From Deltaproteobacteria bacterium Ga0077550 (GTDB lineage: Bacteria; Myxococcota_A; Polyangia; Nannocystales; Nannocystaceae), in assembly GCA_001464385.1 (NCBI GenBank), contig LNFB01000191.1, forward strand, positions 1 to 64,000: 64,000 bases of DNA, in the 5' to 3' direction. Position numbers and translations under genes: made by a program. Below, piece after piece: positions 40,537-49,463 of the stretch. A model generated the notes under the pieces. The model was given only the letters and a program-made list of their open reading frames with translations, was not told where the DNA came from and made no database searches. The stretch's first letter is position 1, and each line of letters begins with the position of its first letter.

Positions 40537-41607
40537 TCACGCGGCGCCGACTCGGCGCCGGCGCAACCGCACCCCGAGCAGGCCGAGCAGGGCCAGCCCC
40601 CACGCCGCCCCGGGGCGATCGTTGGCGGCGTTGCACGAACAACCCGAGCCATCGTCGGTCGTCTCGCCCGCGGTGTCGCCGGTGTCCTCCGTACCCGCAG
40701 TGTCGCTCGCGCTCGCGCTGTCCGTCGCGCTCGCGCTGTCCGTCGCCGTGACCGTCGCGCTGTCGCTGTCGGTCGCCGGCGCGCCCGAGCTCGACTCCTC
40801 GCCCGTGCCGCCGGTGCTCCCCGAGCCCTCGGACTCGCCCTGGCTGGTGCCGCCCTCGGTCGCGCTGTCGCTGGTGCTGCCTTCGCTCGTCGACGCGGTG
40901 CCCTCGCTCGTGCCCTCTTCGGTGCCCGAGTTCGAGGTGCTGCTCTCGGCGACGCCGCCGCAGAACACGGTGATCTGGTCGTAGCAGACGTCGAGCAGCT
41001 CGTCCTCGCCGAGATCGGCCCACTCGGCCTCGCCCGGTCCGCCGCCGCCACCGCCCTCGGCGCAGCCGCAGCTCACCGTGACCTCCTCGTCGATGCCGAT
41101 CGTGCAGCCCCCGACCTTGGTCTCGCACTGCCACACCGGCGGCGGCGGTCCACCGCCGCAGTAGAGATCGAGCTGCTCGAAGCACACCGTCTGCAGCTCG
41201 TCGTCGGTGAGTCCATCCCAGTCGTTGCCCCCGATGCCGCCGACACCATCCCCGCCCGCGCACTCGCACGAGAACGAGTCGGGCTCGTTGTCGACGACGC
41301 AGCTGCCGGTCTTGTCCTCGCATGGCACGCCCTCGACCGGGCCCGGAGGACCGCACAGCGCGGAGAGCTGCGCCTCGCACTCGGCGTCGAGCTGCGCCTG
41401 GTTGAAGCCGGCCCACTCGTTGCCGCCGCCGCCGCCGACCCCACTGCCGTCCGCGCACTCGCACGAGAGCGAGTCATCCGGCACGTTCGACAGCGAGCAG
41501 TCGCCCTGCGCCGACGCACACATCGACTCGAGCGCGTGGGCCTCGGGCACCAGCACGCCGAAGGAAGCCAACGAGAGAACACCCAACCAAAAGCGATGCA
41601 TCACCAT
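40537..41607 (-). CDS. MYXO-CTERM protein with three six-Cys modules
   Basis: A 356-residue secreted protein (ATG 41607 or 41601; signal ending EAHA). Three modules of about 58 residues follow, each with the spacing C-x6-C-x10/11-C-x-C-x25-C-x7-C, an invariant Gly-rich stretch and a Trp after it (NEW, NDW, AEW). Six Cys per module suggest three disulfides. A long Ser/Thr/Gly/Asp/Glu linker and a MYXO-CTERM tail (GCSCN, helix, four Arg) complete it. I do not know the module from any named family. The 129 bp upstream contain an AT-rich patch (TTTTTTCTTT near 41694) unusual for this genome, perhaps part of its promoter. Confidence 0.85.
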   Translation of the reverse strand: MVMHRFWLGVLSLASFGVLVPEAHALESMCASAQGDCSLSNVPDDSLSCECADGSGVGGGGGNEWAGFNQAQLDAECEAQLSALCGPPGPVEGVPCEDKTGSCVVDNEPDSFSCECAGGDGVGGIGGNDWDGLTDDELQTVCFEQLDLYCGGGPPPPVWQCETKVGGCTIGIDEEVTVSCGCAEGGGGGGPGEAEWADLGEDELLDVCYDQITVFCGGVAESSTSNSGTEEGTSEGTASTSEGSTSDSATEGGTSQGESEGSGSTGGTGEESSSGAPATDSDSATVTATDSASATDSASASDTAGTEDTGDTAGETTDDGSGCSCNAANDRPGAAWGLALLGLLGVRLRRRRVGAA

Positions 41608-41736
41608 GAAATCCAAGCCTCTCCTCGCCCCAACCCGGGCGGTGTGCGGCATACATGGCCGGGTCGGGTGGGTTTCCTTGGTGGCCCTCGAGTTTTTTCT
41701 TTCGTCCGTGACAACCGGCCGGAATCGGCGGGCTTT

Positions 41737-43089
41737 TCAGGGGCTGTCGGGCCGCGGCCGGGCGCCGCGGAACCGCGCGAGGTAGAGGCCCGAGGTGCCC
41801 AGGATCCACGCCGCGGCGACCCACAGCGTGCTGCGGACGTCCGGGTCCATCCACGCGCCGGCGACCACCGCGAGCTCGGCGAGCGCGAACGCGATCGGCA
41901 GCACCGGCCACAGGGGCATCCGCAGCGGGCGGGTGGACCGCGGTCGCCGGCGGAACAACACCACCGACGCCAGCCCGGTCAGCGCGAAGAACACCCCATC
42001 GATCGCGACGACGCCGGTGAGCAGGCGATCGATCCCCCGGTCGCCGGCGATCCACAGCAACGCGAGGGCGACGCCACACAGCAACGCGATCGCTGCGATC
42101 GGCGTGCCGGTGCGCGCGTGCACCCGCGCGAAGGGCCGGAAGAACTTGCCGTCGTGGGCGAGCGCGAGCACCAGGCGCGGGCCCGACAGGAGCTGGGCGT
42201 TCAGCACCCCGAACGCCGACACGGCGATCGCGACCGCGATCGCCCGGCGGCCGCCATCGCCGAGGGACACCGCGGCCGCGTCCGCCGCGATCGATCCGCT
42301 GCCCGCCGCGCCGGCGAACCCGAGCTGGCGCAGGTAGCTCCAGTTGACGACGAGGTACACCGCGACGATGACGGCGACCCCGATGAGGATCGCCCGCGGG
42401 AGGGTGCGCTGCGGATCGCGGACCTCACCGCCGACCCACGTCGCCTGCTGCCACCCCCCGAAGCTGAACAGCGTCGGGACCAGGGCGGCGAGGAGCCCGG
42501 GCGCACCGACCAAGGGCACCGCCGACGCCGCGGCCGGGGCCGCGGGTGCGATCACGGCGAGGGCCGCGACGCCGAGGAGCGCCGCGAGCTTGCCGACCAC
42601 GGTGAGGTTCTGGATCCGCGCGCCCCACCGCACGCCCATCGCATTCATCGCGCCGAGCACGACGACGAGCAGCGTGGCCGCGAGCGCGGCCGCGACCGGC
42701 GACAGGCCGTGGCCCACCGTCGCGATCGCGATGTGTTGTCCGCACACCAATGCGATCACTGCGATCGCCCCGGCCTGGATCGCGGTCGCGTTGCAGACCA
42801 CGTACACGAACGCGACCCCGGGGCCGTAGGCCTCGCCGAGGGCCGCGTACTGCCCCCCGGTGCGCGGGTACATCGCGCCCAGCTCGGCGAACGAGAAGGC
42901 GCCCGCGATCGCGACGAGACCGCCCACGATCCAGGCGAGCATCGCCGTGTCGGCGTCGCCAGCCATCGCCGCCACGCGCCCCGGCGTGAAGAAGATGCCG
43001 ACGCCGACGCACGCCCCGACGACGACCGCGATGGTGTCCAACAGGCCGAGCTCGCGGCGGAGGCCGTCGGGCCCGTCGGTCGGCGACAT
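41737..43089 (-). CDS. APC-family amino acid permease
   Basis: A 450-residue membrane protein with about twelve hydrophobic helices. Helix 1 has the unwound GACVGVGIFFTPG expected for amino acid/polyamine/organocation transporters, and FSFAELGAMYPRTGGQYAALGEAYGP in helix 2-3 is a hallmark of the family. Probably imports amino acids, or exchanges them, driven by protons or sodium; substrate unknown. ATG 43089 (MSPTDGPDGLRRELGLLDT) was chosen by the usual distance to helix 1. It is divergent from the lipoprotein gene at 43175 with 85 bp between starts. Confidence 0.93.
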   Translation of the reverse strand: MSPTDGPDGLRRELGLLDTIAVVVGACVGVGIFFTPGRVAAMAGDADTAMLAWIVGGLVAIAGAFSFAELGAMYPRTGGQYAALGEAYGPGVAFVYVVCNATAIQAGAIAVIALVCGQHIAIATVGHGLSPVAAALAATLLVVVLGAMNAMGVRWGARIQNLTVVGKLAALLGVAALAVIAPAAPAAASAVPLVGAPGLLAALVPTLFSFGGWQQATWVGGEVRDPQRTLPRAILIGVAVIVAVYLVVNWSYLRQLGFAGAAGSGSIAADAAAVSLGDGGRRAIAVAIAVSAFGVLNAQLLSGPRLVLALAHDGKFFRPFARVHARTGTPIAAIALLCGVALALLWIAGDRGIDRLLTGVVAIDGVFFALTGLASVVLFRRRPRSTRPLRMPLWPVLPIAFALAELAVVAGAWMDPDVRSTLWVAAAWILGTSGLYLARFRGARPRPDSP

Positions 43090-43174
43090 CACTCCCGAGC
43101 AGCATAGCGGAGCCCCCGTGGCCGAACCATGACGGAAGGCCCCGGTCGCACCGCGCGTCGGTATCCTCGCCACC

Positions 43175-44989
43175 ATGCCGACGGCCACCACCACGCGCAC
43201 TTCGTTGCTCGCCCTGGTCCTGCTCGCCGGCGCGTGCAAGGACGACGTCCCACCGCCCACCGCCGCGCCGCGGGTCGAGACCGGACGCGTCGAGGCCAAG
43301 GCCGCCGACGCGCCCGTCGACGCAGCGACGCCCGCCGCGATCCCGCTCGCGCAGTCCACCGCGGCCGCGCCGGGCAAGGCGAAGAGCGCGGGTCAGCTCG
43401 GCTTCGATCTGGCCGCGCTGTCGAACCTCTATGCCGTCGACGGCACGCCGCTCGCCGCGAGCTGGGGCGCTGCGGGGACCGGCGATCCCGCGGCGATGCG
43501 CGACGACGATCTCGGCACCGCGTGGCGCTGCCCGACCCCCGCCGCGTCGCCGGACGTGTCGACGCACTGCGTCGCCGGGCTGTCGTTCGCGGGGCCGGTG
43601 ACGCTGCACTCGGTCCGGCTGTTCGCGGCCGCGGGGCCCAAGTGGAACGACTACCGCGCGCACCCGAGGCCCAAACGCGTCCGCCTCCACACCGACGCAG
43701 GGTGGTTCGACGTCGCGCTCGAGGACGGCTCGGCGCACCACTACATCAACCTCGCGACGCCCGTCACCACCCGCACCCTCGCGATCGAGGTGCTCGAGCT
43801 GCACGCGGGCAAGAAGCAGCCCGAGCTGTGGTTCGCCGAGCTCGAGGCGTTCGGCAGCGCAGGGCCGACGCGACCACCGCTGCAGCTCGATCCCTCGCGC
43901 GTGGTGATCTCGTTCGAGACGGAGGCGTGGAAGACCGAGGGCAGCGGCAACGCCATCCGCATCGCCTTCGCCGAGGAGCTCGCCGCGGAGACCGGCGCGC
44001 GGCGCCGACTGATGCGCGCGACCGCGATCCACGGCGACGCCGACGATCGCTTCTTGGTCGTCGAGCGCCGCTTCGGCACCGACTGCACCACCGATCGCGG
44101 CAGCTACCTCCTGCTCGATCGCGCCACGCGGGTGCTGTTCCCCCTGGGCGACAAGGCCGAGGTGCCGGCTGCGGTCACGCTGCGCGCCGACGGGCTCGGG
44201 GCAATGTTCGTCCGCGACGCCGAGCCCGAGCACGCCCGCGCCCTGGTGTACGAGGGCGAGCAGCTCGTGCGCCACCAGCCCAAGACGAAGGCCGGCGAGA
44301 CCGCCGAGCAGCTCGCGGCCCGCCTCGCGTTCGTCGGCGCCGCGGCCACGCGCGGCGGCGTCGAGCCGGGCGCGGCGATGGGCACGTGCGTCGCGGGCAC
44401 GACCGACGAGGCGCTCGTCGGCCGCATCGGCACCGCGCTCGATGTCCTCAACCTGCACGGCGCGCAGGCCTCGATCTGTCCCCTGCCCGACGGCAGCAAG
44501 GCGGTGGTCGGCACCGACGGCGCCGCGTGTGGGCCGCGCTGGTACGCGGCCGTCGTCGCGCCGTCGGGCGAGATCATCGCGCAGAACCTCGCCGGCGAGG
44601 GCGACGGCGACGGGGCCCACTTCATGCCGATGGCGGACCTCGGCGTGGTGCTCGAGGGCACGCGCGCGGGCGGAGCGACGAGCGATCTGTGGCGGCTCGA
44701 CGCCAAGGGCATCACGATGATCGTGAAGGGCGGCGCGCTCGCGGTCCGCGATCCGAAGATGTGCCGGCCCTGCGCCCCCGCGACGCCGGTGGTCGACGAG
44801 ACGACGACCGGCGGTGACGACGGGGCCGGCGACGGGGGTCCGCCGGCCGACGCACCGCCCGCAGATCCGCCGGCGACGCCCGAGCCCGCAGACGCGCCGA
44901 GCGACGACGCTCCGCCGGCCGATCCTCCGGCGAAGCCCGAGCCCGGCCACGCGCCGGCGCTGCCGGGCGTGGACGACGAGCCGGAGTGA
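43175..44989 (+). CDS. Lipoprotein with NADase-type glycan-binding-like domain
   Basis: A 604-residue lipoprotein (signal ending LLAGAC). About residues 75-225 form a discoidin-like beta domain: DDDLGTAWRC, VTLHSVRLFAAAGPKWNDYRAHPRPKRV, then TRTLAIEVLELHAGK and ELWFAELEAFG, a pattern typical of the glycan-binding domain of NADase-type proteins. The middle (about 230-520) is beta-rich and unknown, perhaps propeller-like, with a CxxC pair (MCRPC). The C-terminus is a Pro/Ala/Asp-rich low-complexity tail. Probably binds sugar at the cell surface. Confidence 0.82.
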   Translation: MPTATTTRTSLLALVLLAGACKDDVPPPTAAPRVETGRVEAKAADAPVDAATPAAIPLAQSTAAAPGKAKSAGQLGFDLAALSNLYAVDGTPLAASWGAAGTGDPAAMRDDDLGTAWRCPTPAASPDVSTHCVAGLSFAGPVTLHSVRLFAAAGPKWNDYRAHPRPKRVRLHTDAGWFDVALEDGSAHHYINLATPVTTRTLAIEVLELHAGKKQPELWFAELEAFGSAGPTRPPLQLDPSRVVISFETEAWKTEGSGNAIRIAFAEELAAETGARRRLMRATAIHGDADDRFLVVERRFGTDCTTDRGSYLLLDRATRVLFPLGDKAEVPAAVTLRADGLGAMFVRDAEPEHARALVYEGEQLVRHQPKTKAGETAEQLAARLAFVGAAATRGGVEPGAAMGTCVAGTTDEALVGRIGTALDVLNLHGAQASICPLPDGSKAVVGTDGAACGPRWYAAVVAPSGEIIAQNLAGEGDGDGAHFMPMADLGVVLEGTRAGGATSDLWRLDAKGITMIVKGGALAVRDPKMCRPCAPATPVVDETTTGGDDGAGDGGPPADAPPADPPATPEPADAPSDDAPPADPPAKPEPGHAPALPGVDDEPE

Positions 44990-45014
44990 TGCGCTCGCGC
45001 GCCGTCTCGGCGCC

Positions 45015-46178
45015 CTACCCCGCGTCGGGCTGCTGCATCACGAAGTCCGCGATGTGCTGGCTGAAGTCGTTGTCCGGGATCGCCGTGGTCCCGCCCTGCC
45101 CCGCGTTCTCGCCGATGATGAACGTGATGTCCTTCGGCACACCCGCGTCCTCGTAGGCGTCGATGTCCGAGGTCGCGTTGCCATAGGCCGCGGTGATCGA
45201 CCAGCCGAAGTCGTTCGCCATCCAGTTCACCCAGGTGCGCTTGTAGTTGCGCGCCGACTCGTCGAACACCAGCGTGTTCGCGCTGATCACCGGGCCGACG
45301 GGGAAGCCGTGGGCATCGAGCCACGAGCGGGTCTCGGCGCGGAACACATGGGGCCGCGCGGTGAGGTAGACGACGACGTAGCCCTTGTCCGCCCACAGGT
45401 TCATCAGCGCCGACGCCGACGCGTTCTCCGCCGGATCGTAGCTGCCGTCGCCGATCTGGGCGAAGAGCTCCTCGTCCGACAGCGTCATCGTGCCGTCGAT
45501 GTCGGTGACGACGATCTTGGTGCCCTCGGCGAGCAGGAAGAAGTAGTGCGGCGCGCACGACCCGTCGCCCTCCAGCACCGCGTAGATCGGCTGCACGCTG
45601 GAGAAGGTCTCGTCCACGCCGTCGAGCTCGTACTTGCCGGCAGCGTCGGTCTGCACCCGCGTCAGCGCGGTCCAGTTGGTGCCGTCCCAGTTCCACAGGC
45701 TCATCCACTCTTCGGCCAGCGGCAGCGGGTTCAGGCCCATGTCGAGGGGCGCGCGCGCCTTGGTGCCGGCGAGGCGGAAGGCGCCCATCGACAGCGCACC
45801 GTCGGTCGACTGCGTGGTGGTCGCCCAGAGGGCACCGGGCACGCCGAGCACGTCGCTGGCCTCGTCCTTGTAGCGCGGGTTCGCGGCGACGACGTCCATC
45901 GCCGCCTGGGTCTCGAACGCGGCGGTCATCGTGGTGAACGGCAGCTCGCCCGGGGTCGGGCAGTTCAGCAGCATCGGCTCGGCCGCCGGGCCGCCGCCCG
46001 TGGTGTCGGCCGTGGTGTCGGCCGCGGTATCGGTCGCACCGCTGCTGCCGCCCTCGGTGGGATCCCCGGCGGTGGTCTCCGCGTCGGTCTGCGACGCGAG
46101 CCCGGCCCCGGACTCCGCGGCGCGGCAGCCGGCAACCATGGCGATCGAGGCGATGAGGAGGCGTAGGTCGTGCTTCAT
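45015..46178 (-). CDS. Lipoprotein with lipin-like (LNS2, HAD) phosphatase domain
   Basis: A 387-residue lipoprotein (signal ending MVAGC) with a Thr/Ala/Asp linker. The C-terminal half has VVTDIDGTMTLSDEELF, the DxDGT motif of lipin/Smp2-type (LNS2) phosphatidate phosphatases in the HAD superfamily, followed by GYVVVYLTARPH and a late DIDAYEDAG acid pair. A transthyretin-like beta segment precedes it. It would remove phosphate from phosphatidate or a related phosphoester outside the cytoplasm. It lies 32 bp after the phosphate-selective porin gene, so the two are likely cotranscribed. Confidence 0.87.
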   Translation of the reverse strand: MKHDLRLLIASIAMVAGCRAAESGAGLASQTDAETTAGDPTEGGSSGATDTAADTTADTTGGGPAAEPMLLNCPTPGELPFTTMTAAFETQAAMDVVAANPRYKDEASDVLGVPGALWATTTQSTDGALSMGAFRLAGTKARAPLDMGLNPLPLAEEWMSLWNWDGTNWTALTRVQTDAAGKYELDGVDETFSSVQPIYAVLEGDGSCAPHYFFLLAEGTKIVVTDIDGTMTLSDEELFAQIGDGSYDPAENASASALMNLWADKGYVVVYLTARPHVFRAETRSWLDAHGFPVGPVISANTLVFDESARNYKRTWVNWMANDFGWSITAAYGNATSDIDAYEDAGVPKDITFIIGENAGQGGTTAIPDNDFSQHIADFVMQQPDAG

Positions 46179-46210
46179 GGGGCTCCGGTTCAGGTCTGGT
46201 TCGGCTCGGG

Positions 46211-47548
46211 TCAGATCCACGCGACCTGGAAGAACGCCAGGAACGCGTCGCCGATGAGCGGCGCGCCGTTGGTGTCGACGCGCGGACCCTCGACGAGATC
46301 GGTCAGCTGGTAGCTCAGCATCAGCTTGGCGTGGTGGCCGTAGAGGTAGGTCACCAGGCCGGGCTCGTAGATGCGCCGCGCGGTGTTGTCGACGACGTAC
46401 TCGGCGCCCTCGGTGCCATCGCGGCTCGTGTTCACGTCGGACTGCTGGAACCGGAACACGAGCTCGAAGCGCGGCAACGCGATCGGGATCGGGAGCAGGT
46501 AGCCGACCTGGGCGGCTGTCGCGTAGCGGCGCAACGCGGGCGACTCGGGGCCGTTGGCCCCGCGGAATCCACGGAGGTACTCGACCCGCGCCGAGAGCCC
46601 GCGGTACTTGAGCCGCAGATCGCCGCCGGTGCGGGTCTCGGCGGCGCCGACGTCGTCGAGCCCGAGGCCGTTCCCCAGCGCCTTCGCGTGGCCCGCGTAC
46701 GCCCCGAACACGAAGCCGAAGTCCGAGTGCTCGAGATCGGGGTCGTCGAGATCCACCGGCGCGAGGCCGCCGACCTCGACGCGCCCGGTGTAGAGGAACT
46801 TCTCGTCGAGGTTGCGTCGCTGACGAAAGCCACCCTCGCCGTTGGCCATCATGAACGCCGCCGACAGGTGGACCTTGTCGGCGATCCGCCCGGTGCTGCT
46901 GATGCTGGCCCCTTGATCGCGACCGAACGCGATCCGCCGCGTGTCCGGAGAGAACGGGAACTGCAAGCCCCACTGGTACTGCAGCAGCGACAACGACGAC
47001 GGCTGCTTGAGCTGCCCGAGGTCGAACCGCAGGAGCCCGTCGCGCCAGATGACCGAGCCAGCCGCGTCGCGGACCGAGAAGTTGCCCGCGTTGACGTCGA
47101 AGTTGAAGTCGAAGCCGATCTGCAGCGCCCCGTGGATCGTGTGGCGGCCGCGACCGGTCACGCGGGCGTTGGCGAAGTCGAAGCCGTCCTGATCGTCGGC
47201 GTAGAACTCGGTGTTCGAGACGTGGACGAACCCGGGTTGCAGGTACCCGCCCAGGCGCAGGGATTCGCCCGCGAGCGTCAGGGGTCGCAGGAACTTCGGG
47301 GTCTTGGCCGACGGACGCCGCGGCCGCGCGGACCCCTCGGCGGCCGCCGCCGGTGTCGCGGGGGCCGACGCAGGCGCGGCGTTCGAGCCAGGGTCGGTCG
47401 GCGGCGGCTCGACGGCCTCGGCGGCGTCCCAGCGCGCCGCGTCCGGCCCGGCGTAGGGCCGCGGCGCCGCGGCGACGTCGAGCGGCGCGGCCACGGCGAA
47501 CGCGGCGAACCACAGGTGTCGTGTGCCCACTCGGCGAACACATGGCAC
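46211..47548 (-). CDS. Phosphate-selective porin O/P-like outer-membrane protein
   Basis: About 445 residues from GTG 47548 (a GTG at 47530 is equally usable). After a signal (HLWFAAFAVAAPLDVAAA) and a Pro/Ala linker, the mature protein starts a series of amphipathic beta-strands: LRLGGYLQPGFVHVSN, ARVTGRGRHTIHGALQIGFDF, DGLLRFDLGQLKQPSSL, FGRDQGASISSTGRIAD, with a C-terminal aromatic end (FFQVAWI). This is the OprO/OprP (phosphate-selective porin) pattern; it should form an anion/phosphate channel in the outer membrane. It sits divergent to a PhoD gene and upstream of a lipin-like phosphatase gene. Confidence 0.87.
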   Translation of the reverse strand: MPCVRRVGTRHLWFAAFAVAAPLDVAAAPRPYAGPDAARWDAAEAVEPPPTDPGSNAAPASAPATPAAAAEGSARPRRPSAKTPKFLRPLTLAGESLRLGGYLQPGFVHVSNTEFYADDQDGFDFANARVTGRGRHTIHGALQIGFDFNFDVNAGNFSVRDAAGSVIWRDGLLRFDLGQLKQPSSLSLLQYQWGLQFPFSPDTRRIAFGRDQGASISSTGRIADKVHLSAAFMMANGEGGFRQRRNLDEKFLYTGRVEVGGLAPVDLDDPDLEHSDFGFVFGAYAGHAKALGNGLGLDDVGAAETRTGGDLRLKYRGLSARVEYLRGFRGANGPESPALRRYATAAQVGYLLPIPIALPRFELVFRFQQSDVNTSRDGTEGAEYVVDNTARRIYEPGLVTYLYGHHAKLMLSYQLTDLVEGPRVDTNGAPLIGDAFLAFFQVAWI

Positions 47549-47648
47549 GCCTCGTTGCGCACGGCGACGCCGAATCGCAGCACGAGCGGGTGCGCCGTCG
47601 CACGCATCGCCAGCGCGCGCGCAACCGTCGAACTCGTGATGCATGTTC

Positions 47649-47666
47649 GTGACAATCGCGAGACAC
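47649..47666 (-). promoter_or_regulatory. Possible Pho box upstream of the porin gene
   Basis: On the minus strand the sequence reads GTGTCTCGCGATTGTCAC, with TGTC repeated at an 11-bp interval as in PhoB-binding Pho boxes (repeated CTGTCAT-like 7-mers, 11-bp period). Only one pair is seen and the match outside TGTC is poor, so this is suggestive only. It lies about 100 bp upstream of the porin start in the 233-bp divergent gap to the PhoD gene. Confidence 0.3.
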
Positions 47667-47781
47667 AGCGGCGACGCAGCGCAGTCGAGCGCGCCCGCGT
47701 GACGGCACGGACACCGACGTGTCACGCGACGAAGCACGACCTGCGCTTCACGGTGCGGTCGTGCTCTGGTACTCGGCGGTC

Positions 47782-49428
47782 GTGACGATCTCTCGCCGCG
47801 AGTTGCTCCGTAGGGCCGGTCTACTGGGTGTGTCGGCCGCGATCGGCTGCAGCAAGGACGACGACGACGGCGCCGCGGACGACGGCACCGAGGGCGACGG
47901 CACCGAGGGCGACACGAGCAGCAGCAGCACGGGCGGCGACGACCTCCCGCAGTACGAGTACGACGGCGAGCTCGGGCCCGAGGGCATCTTCAGCCACAGC
48001 GTGGCGAGCGGCGATCCGCTGATCGACGCGGTGATCCTGTGGACGCGCGTCACCGTCGAGCAGACCGCCGCGGTCGAGGCGTTCTACGAGGTCGCGCTCG
48101 ACCCCGAGTTCACCCAGCGCGTCGCCGCCGACTACGTGACCGCCGAGCCCGAGCGCGACTTCACGATCAAGCTCGACGCCGTCGAGCTCGCGCCCGGCAC
48201 GACCTACTACTATCGGTTCTTCGCCCTGGGCCGGACCTCGCCGACGGGTCGCACGCGCACTGCGGCCAGCGGCGCGCTCGATCGCCTCCGTTTGGCCGTG
48301 ATGTCGTGCTCGAGCCTGGCCCACGGCTACTTCCACGCGTACCGCCGCGTCGCCGAGCGGACCGACCTCGATCTGGTCGTGCACCTCGGCGATTACATCT
48401 ACGAGTACGGCAGCGGCGAGTACGGCGATATCCGGGAGTACGAGCCGGCGCACGAGATCCTCACGCTCGCCGACTACCGCGCCCGCTATTCGCAGTACCG
48501 CCGCGACCCCGATCTCCAGGAGTGCCACCGTCAGCACCCGATGGTGGCCGTGTGGGATGATCACGAGGTGGCCGACGACGCCTGGGCCGGCGGGGCCGAG
48601 AACCACACGGAGGCGTCCGAGGGGGCGTTCGCCGATCGCAAGGCCGCGGCCCGCCAGGCCTATGTGGAGTGGCTGCCCATCCGCGAGGGCGCGGAGGGGA
48701 TCGTCTACCGCAGCTTCGCGTTCGGCGATCTCGTGGCGCTGATCATGCTCGACACGCGCAACGCAGGCCGCGACCAGCAGGTCCCGTCGGCGTTCGACAC
48801 CGAGGCGCTCGAGGATCCCGCGCGCCAGCTCCTCGGCGCCGCGCAAGAGGCCTGGCTCGCCGAGCAGCTCGACCACGACGCCGCGTGGACGCTGATCGGC
48901 CAGCAGGTGATGGTCGCGCAGCTGCGACTGGGCGAGAACCCGCTCAACCTCGATCAGTGGGACGGCTACCCCGCGGCGCGGCAGCGGCTGTTCGACCTCC
49001 TGCGCGAGCACACGCCGACCGACGCGGTCGTGCTCACCGGCGACATCCACTCGTCGTGGGCGTTCGAGCTCGCCGACGATCCCTTCGGGCCCGACTACGA
49101 TCCCAGCACCGGCGCGGGCGCGGTGGCGGTCGAGTTCGTCGCGCCGTCGGTGACGTCGCCGGGGTTCCCGGCCGACACCGCCGACCAGTTCATGACGACG
49201 CATCCCCACCTCAAGTGGGGCAACCTCGTCGACCACGGCTATGTGGTGCTCGACGTGACCCAGGATCGCCTGCAGGCGAGCTGGTGGTTGGTCGACGACG
49301 TCACGTCGCCCGAGGGTGGCGCCGAGCGGTTCGCCGCGGCGTGGTCGGTCGTCCGCGGGACCGTGGCGCTGCTCTCCGACGCAGAACCCGCGCCTCCGCC
49401 CGCCGAGTCCCCGGCCCCTGCCCCGTGA
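47782..49428 (+). CDS. phoD: PhoD-like phosphodiesterase/alkaline phosphatase, Tat lipoprotein
   Basis: A 548-residue enzyme from GTG 47782, chosen because it begins with a Tat signal: SRRELLRRAGLLGVSAAIGC, also a lipobox. A GTG at 47719 would only add a non-signal extension. A PhoD N-terminal beta domain (FSHSVASGDPLIDAVILWTRV) precedes the metallophosphoesterase: VVHLGDYIYEY, VWDDHEVADD, GGAENH and LTGDIHSSW supply the metal ligands for Ca/Fe. It releases phosphate from phosphodiesters such as teichoic or lipid-derived ones. Folded export via Tat fits a metalloenzyme. A paralogue lies at 51545-53083. Confidence 0.94.
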   Translation: MTISRRELLRRAGLLGVSAAIGCSKDDDDGAADDGTEGDGTEGDTSSSSTGGDDLPQYEYDGELGPEGIFSHSVASGDPLIDAVILWTRVTVEQTAAVEAFYEVALDPEFTQRVAADYVTAEPERDFTIKLDAVELAPGTTYYYRFFALGRTSPTGRTRTAASGALDRLRLAVMSCSSLAHGYFHAYRRVAERTDLDLVVHLGDYIYEYGSGEYGDIREYEPAHEILTLADYRARYSQYRRDPDLQECHRQHPMVAVWDDHEVADDAWAGGAENHTEASEGAFADRKAAARQAYVEWLPIREGAEGIVYRSFAFGDLVALIMLDTRNAGRDQQVPSAFDTEALEDPARQLLGAAQEAWLAEQLDHDAAWTLIGQQVMVAQLRLGENPLNLDQWDGYPAARQRLFDLLREHTPTDAVVLTGDIHSSWAFELADDPFGPDYDPSTGAGAVAVEFVAPSVTSPGFPADTADQFMTTHPHLKWGNLVDHGYVVLDVTQDRLQASWWLVDDVTSPEGGAERFAAAWSVVRGTVALLSDAEPAPPPAESPAPAP

Positions 49429-49463
49429 TCGCGTGCTACGATCGTTAGGGTGGCGCGCCCGCG

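Noticed and set aside
41608-41736. Riboswitch or terminator in the gap beside the six-Cys protein
   Set aside because: An AT-rich patch and short GC palindromes are present, but no stable long stem with a U-tract in the right orientation and no known riboswitch core.
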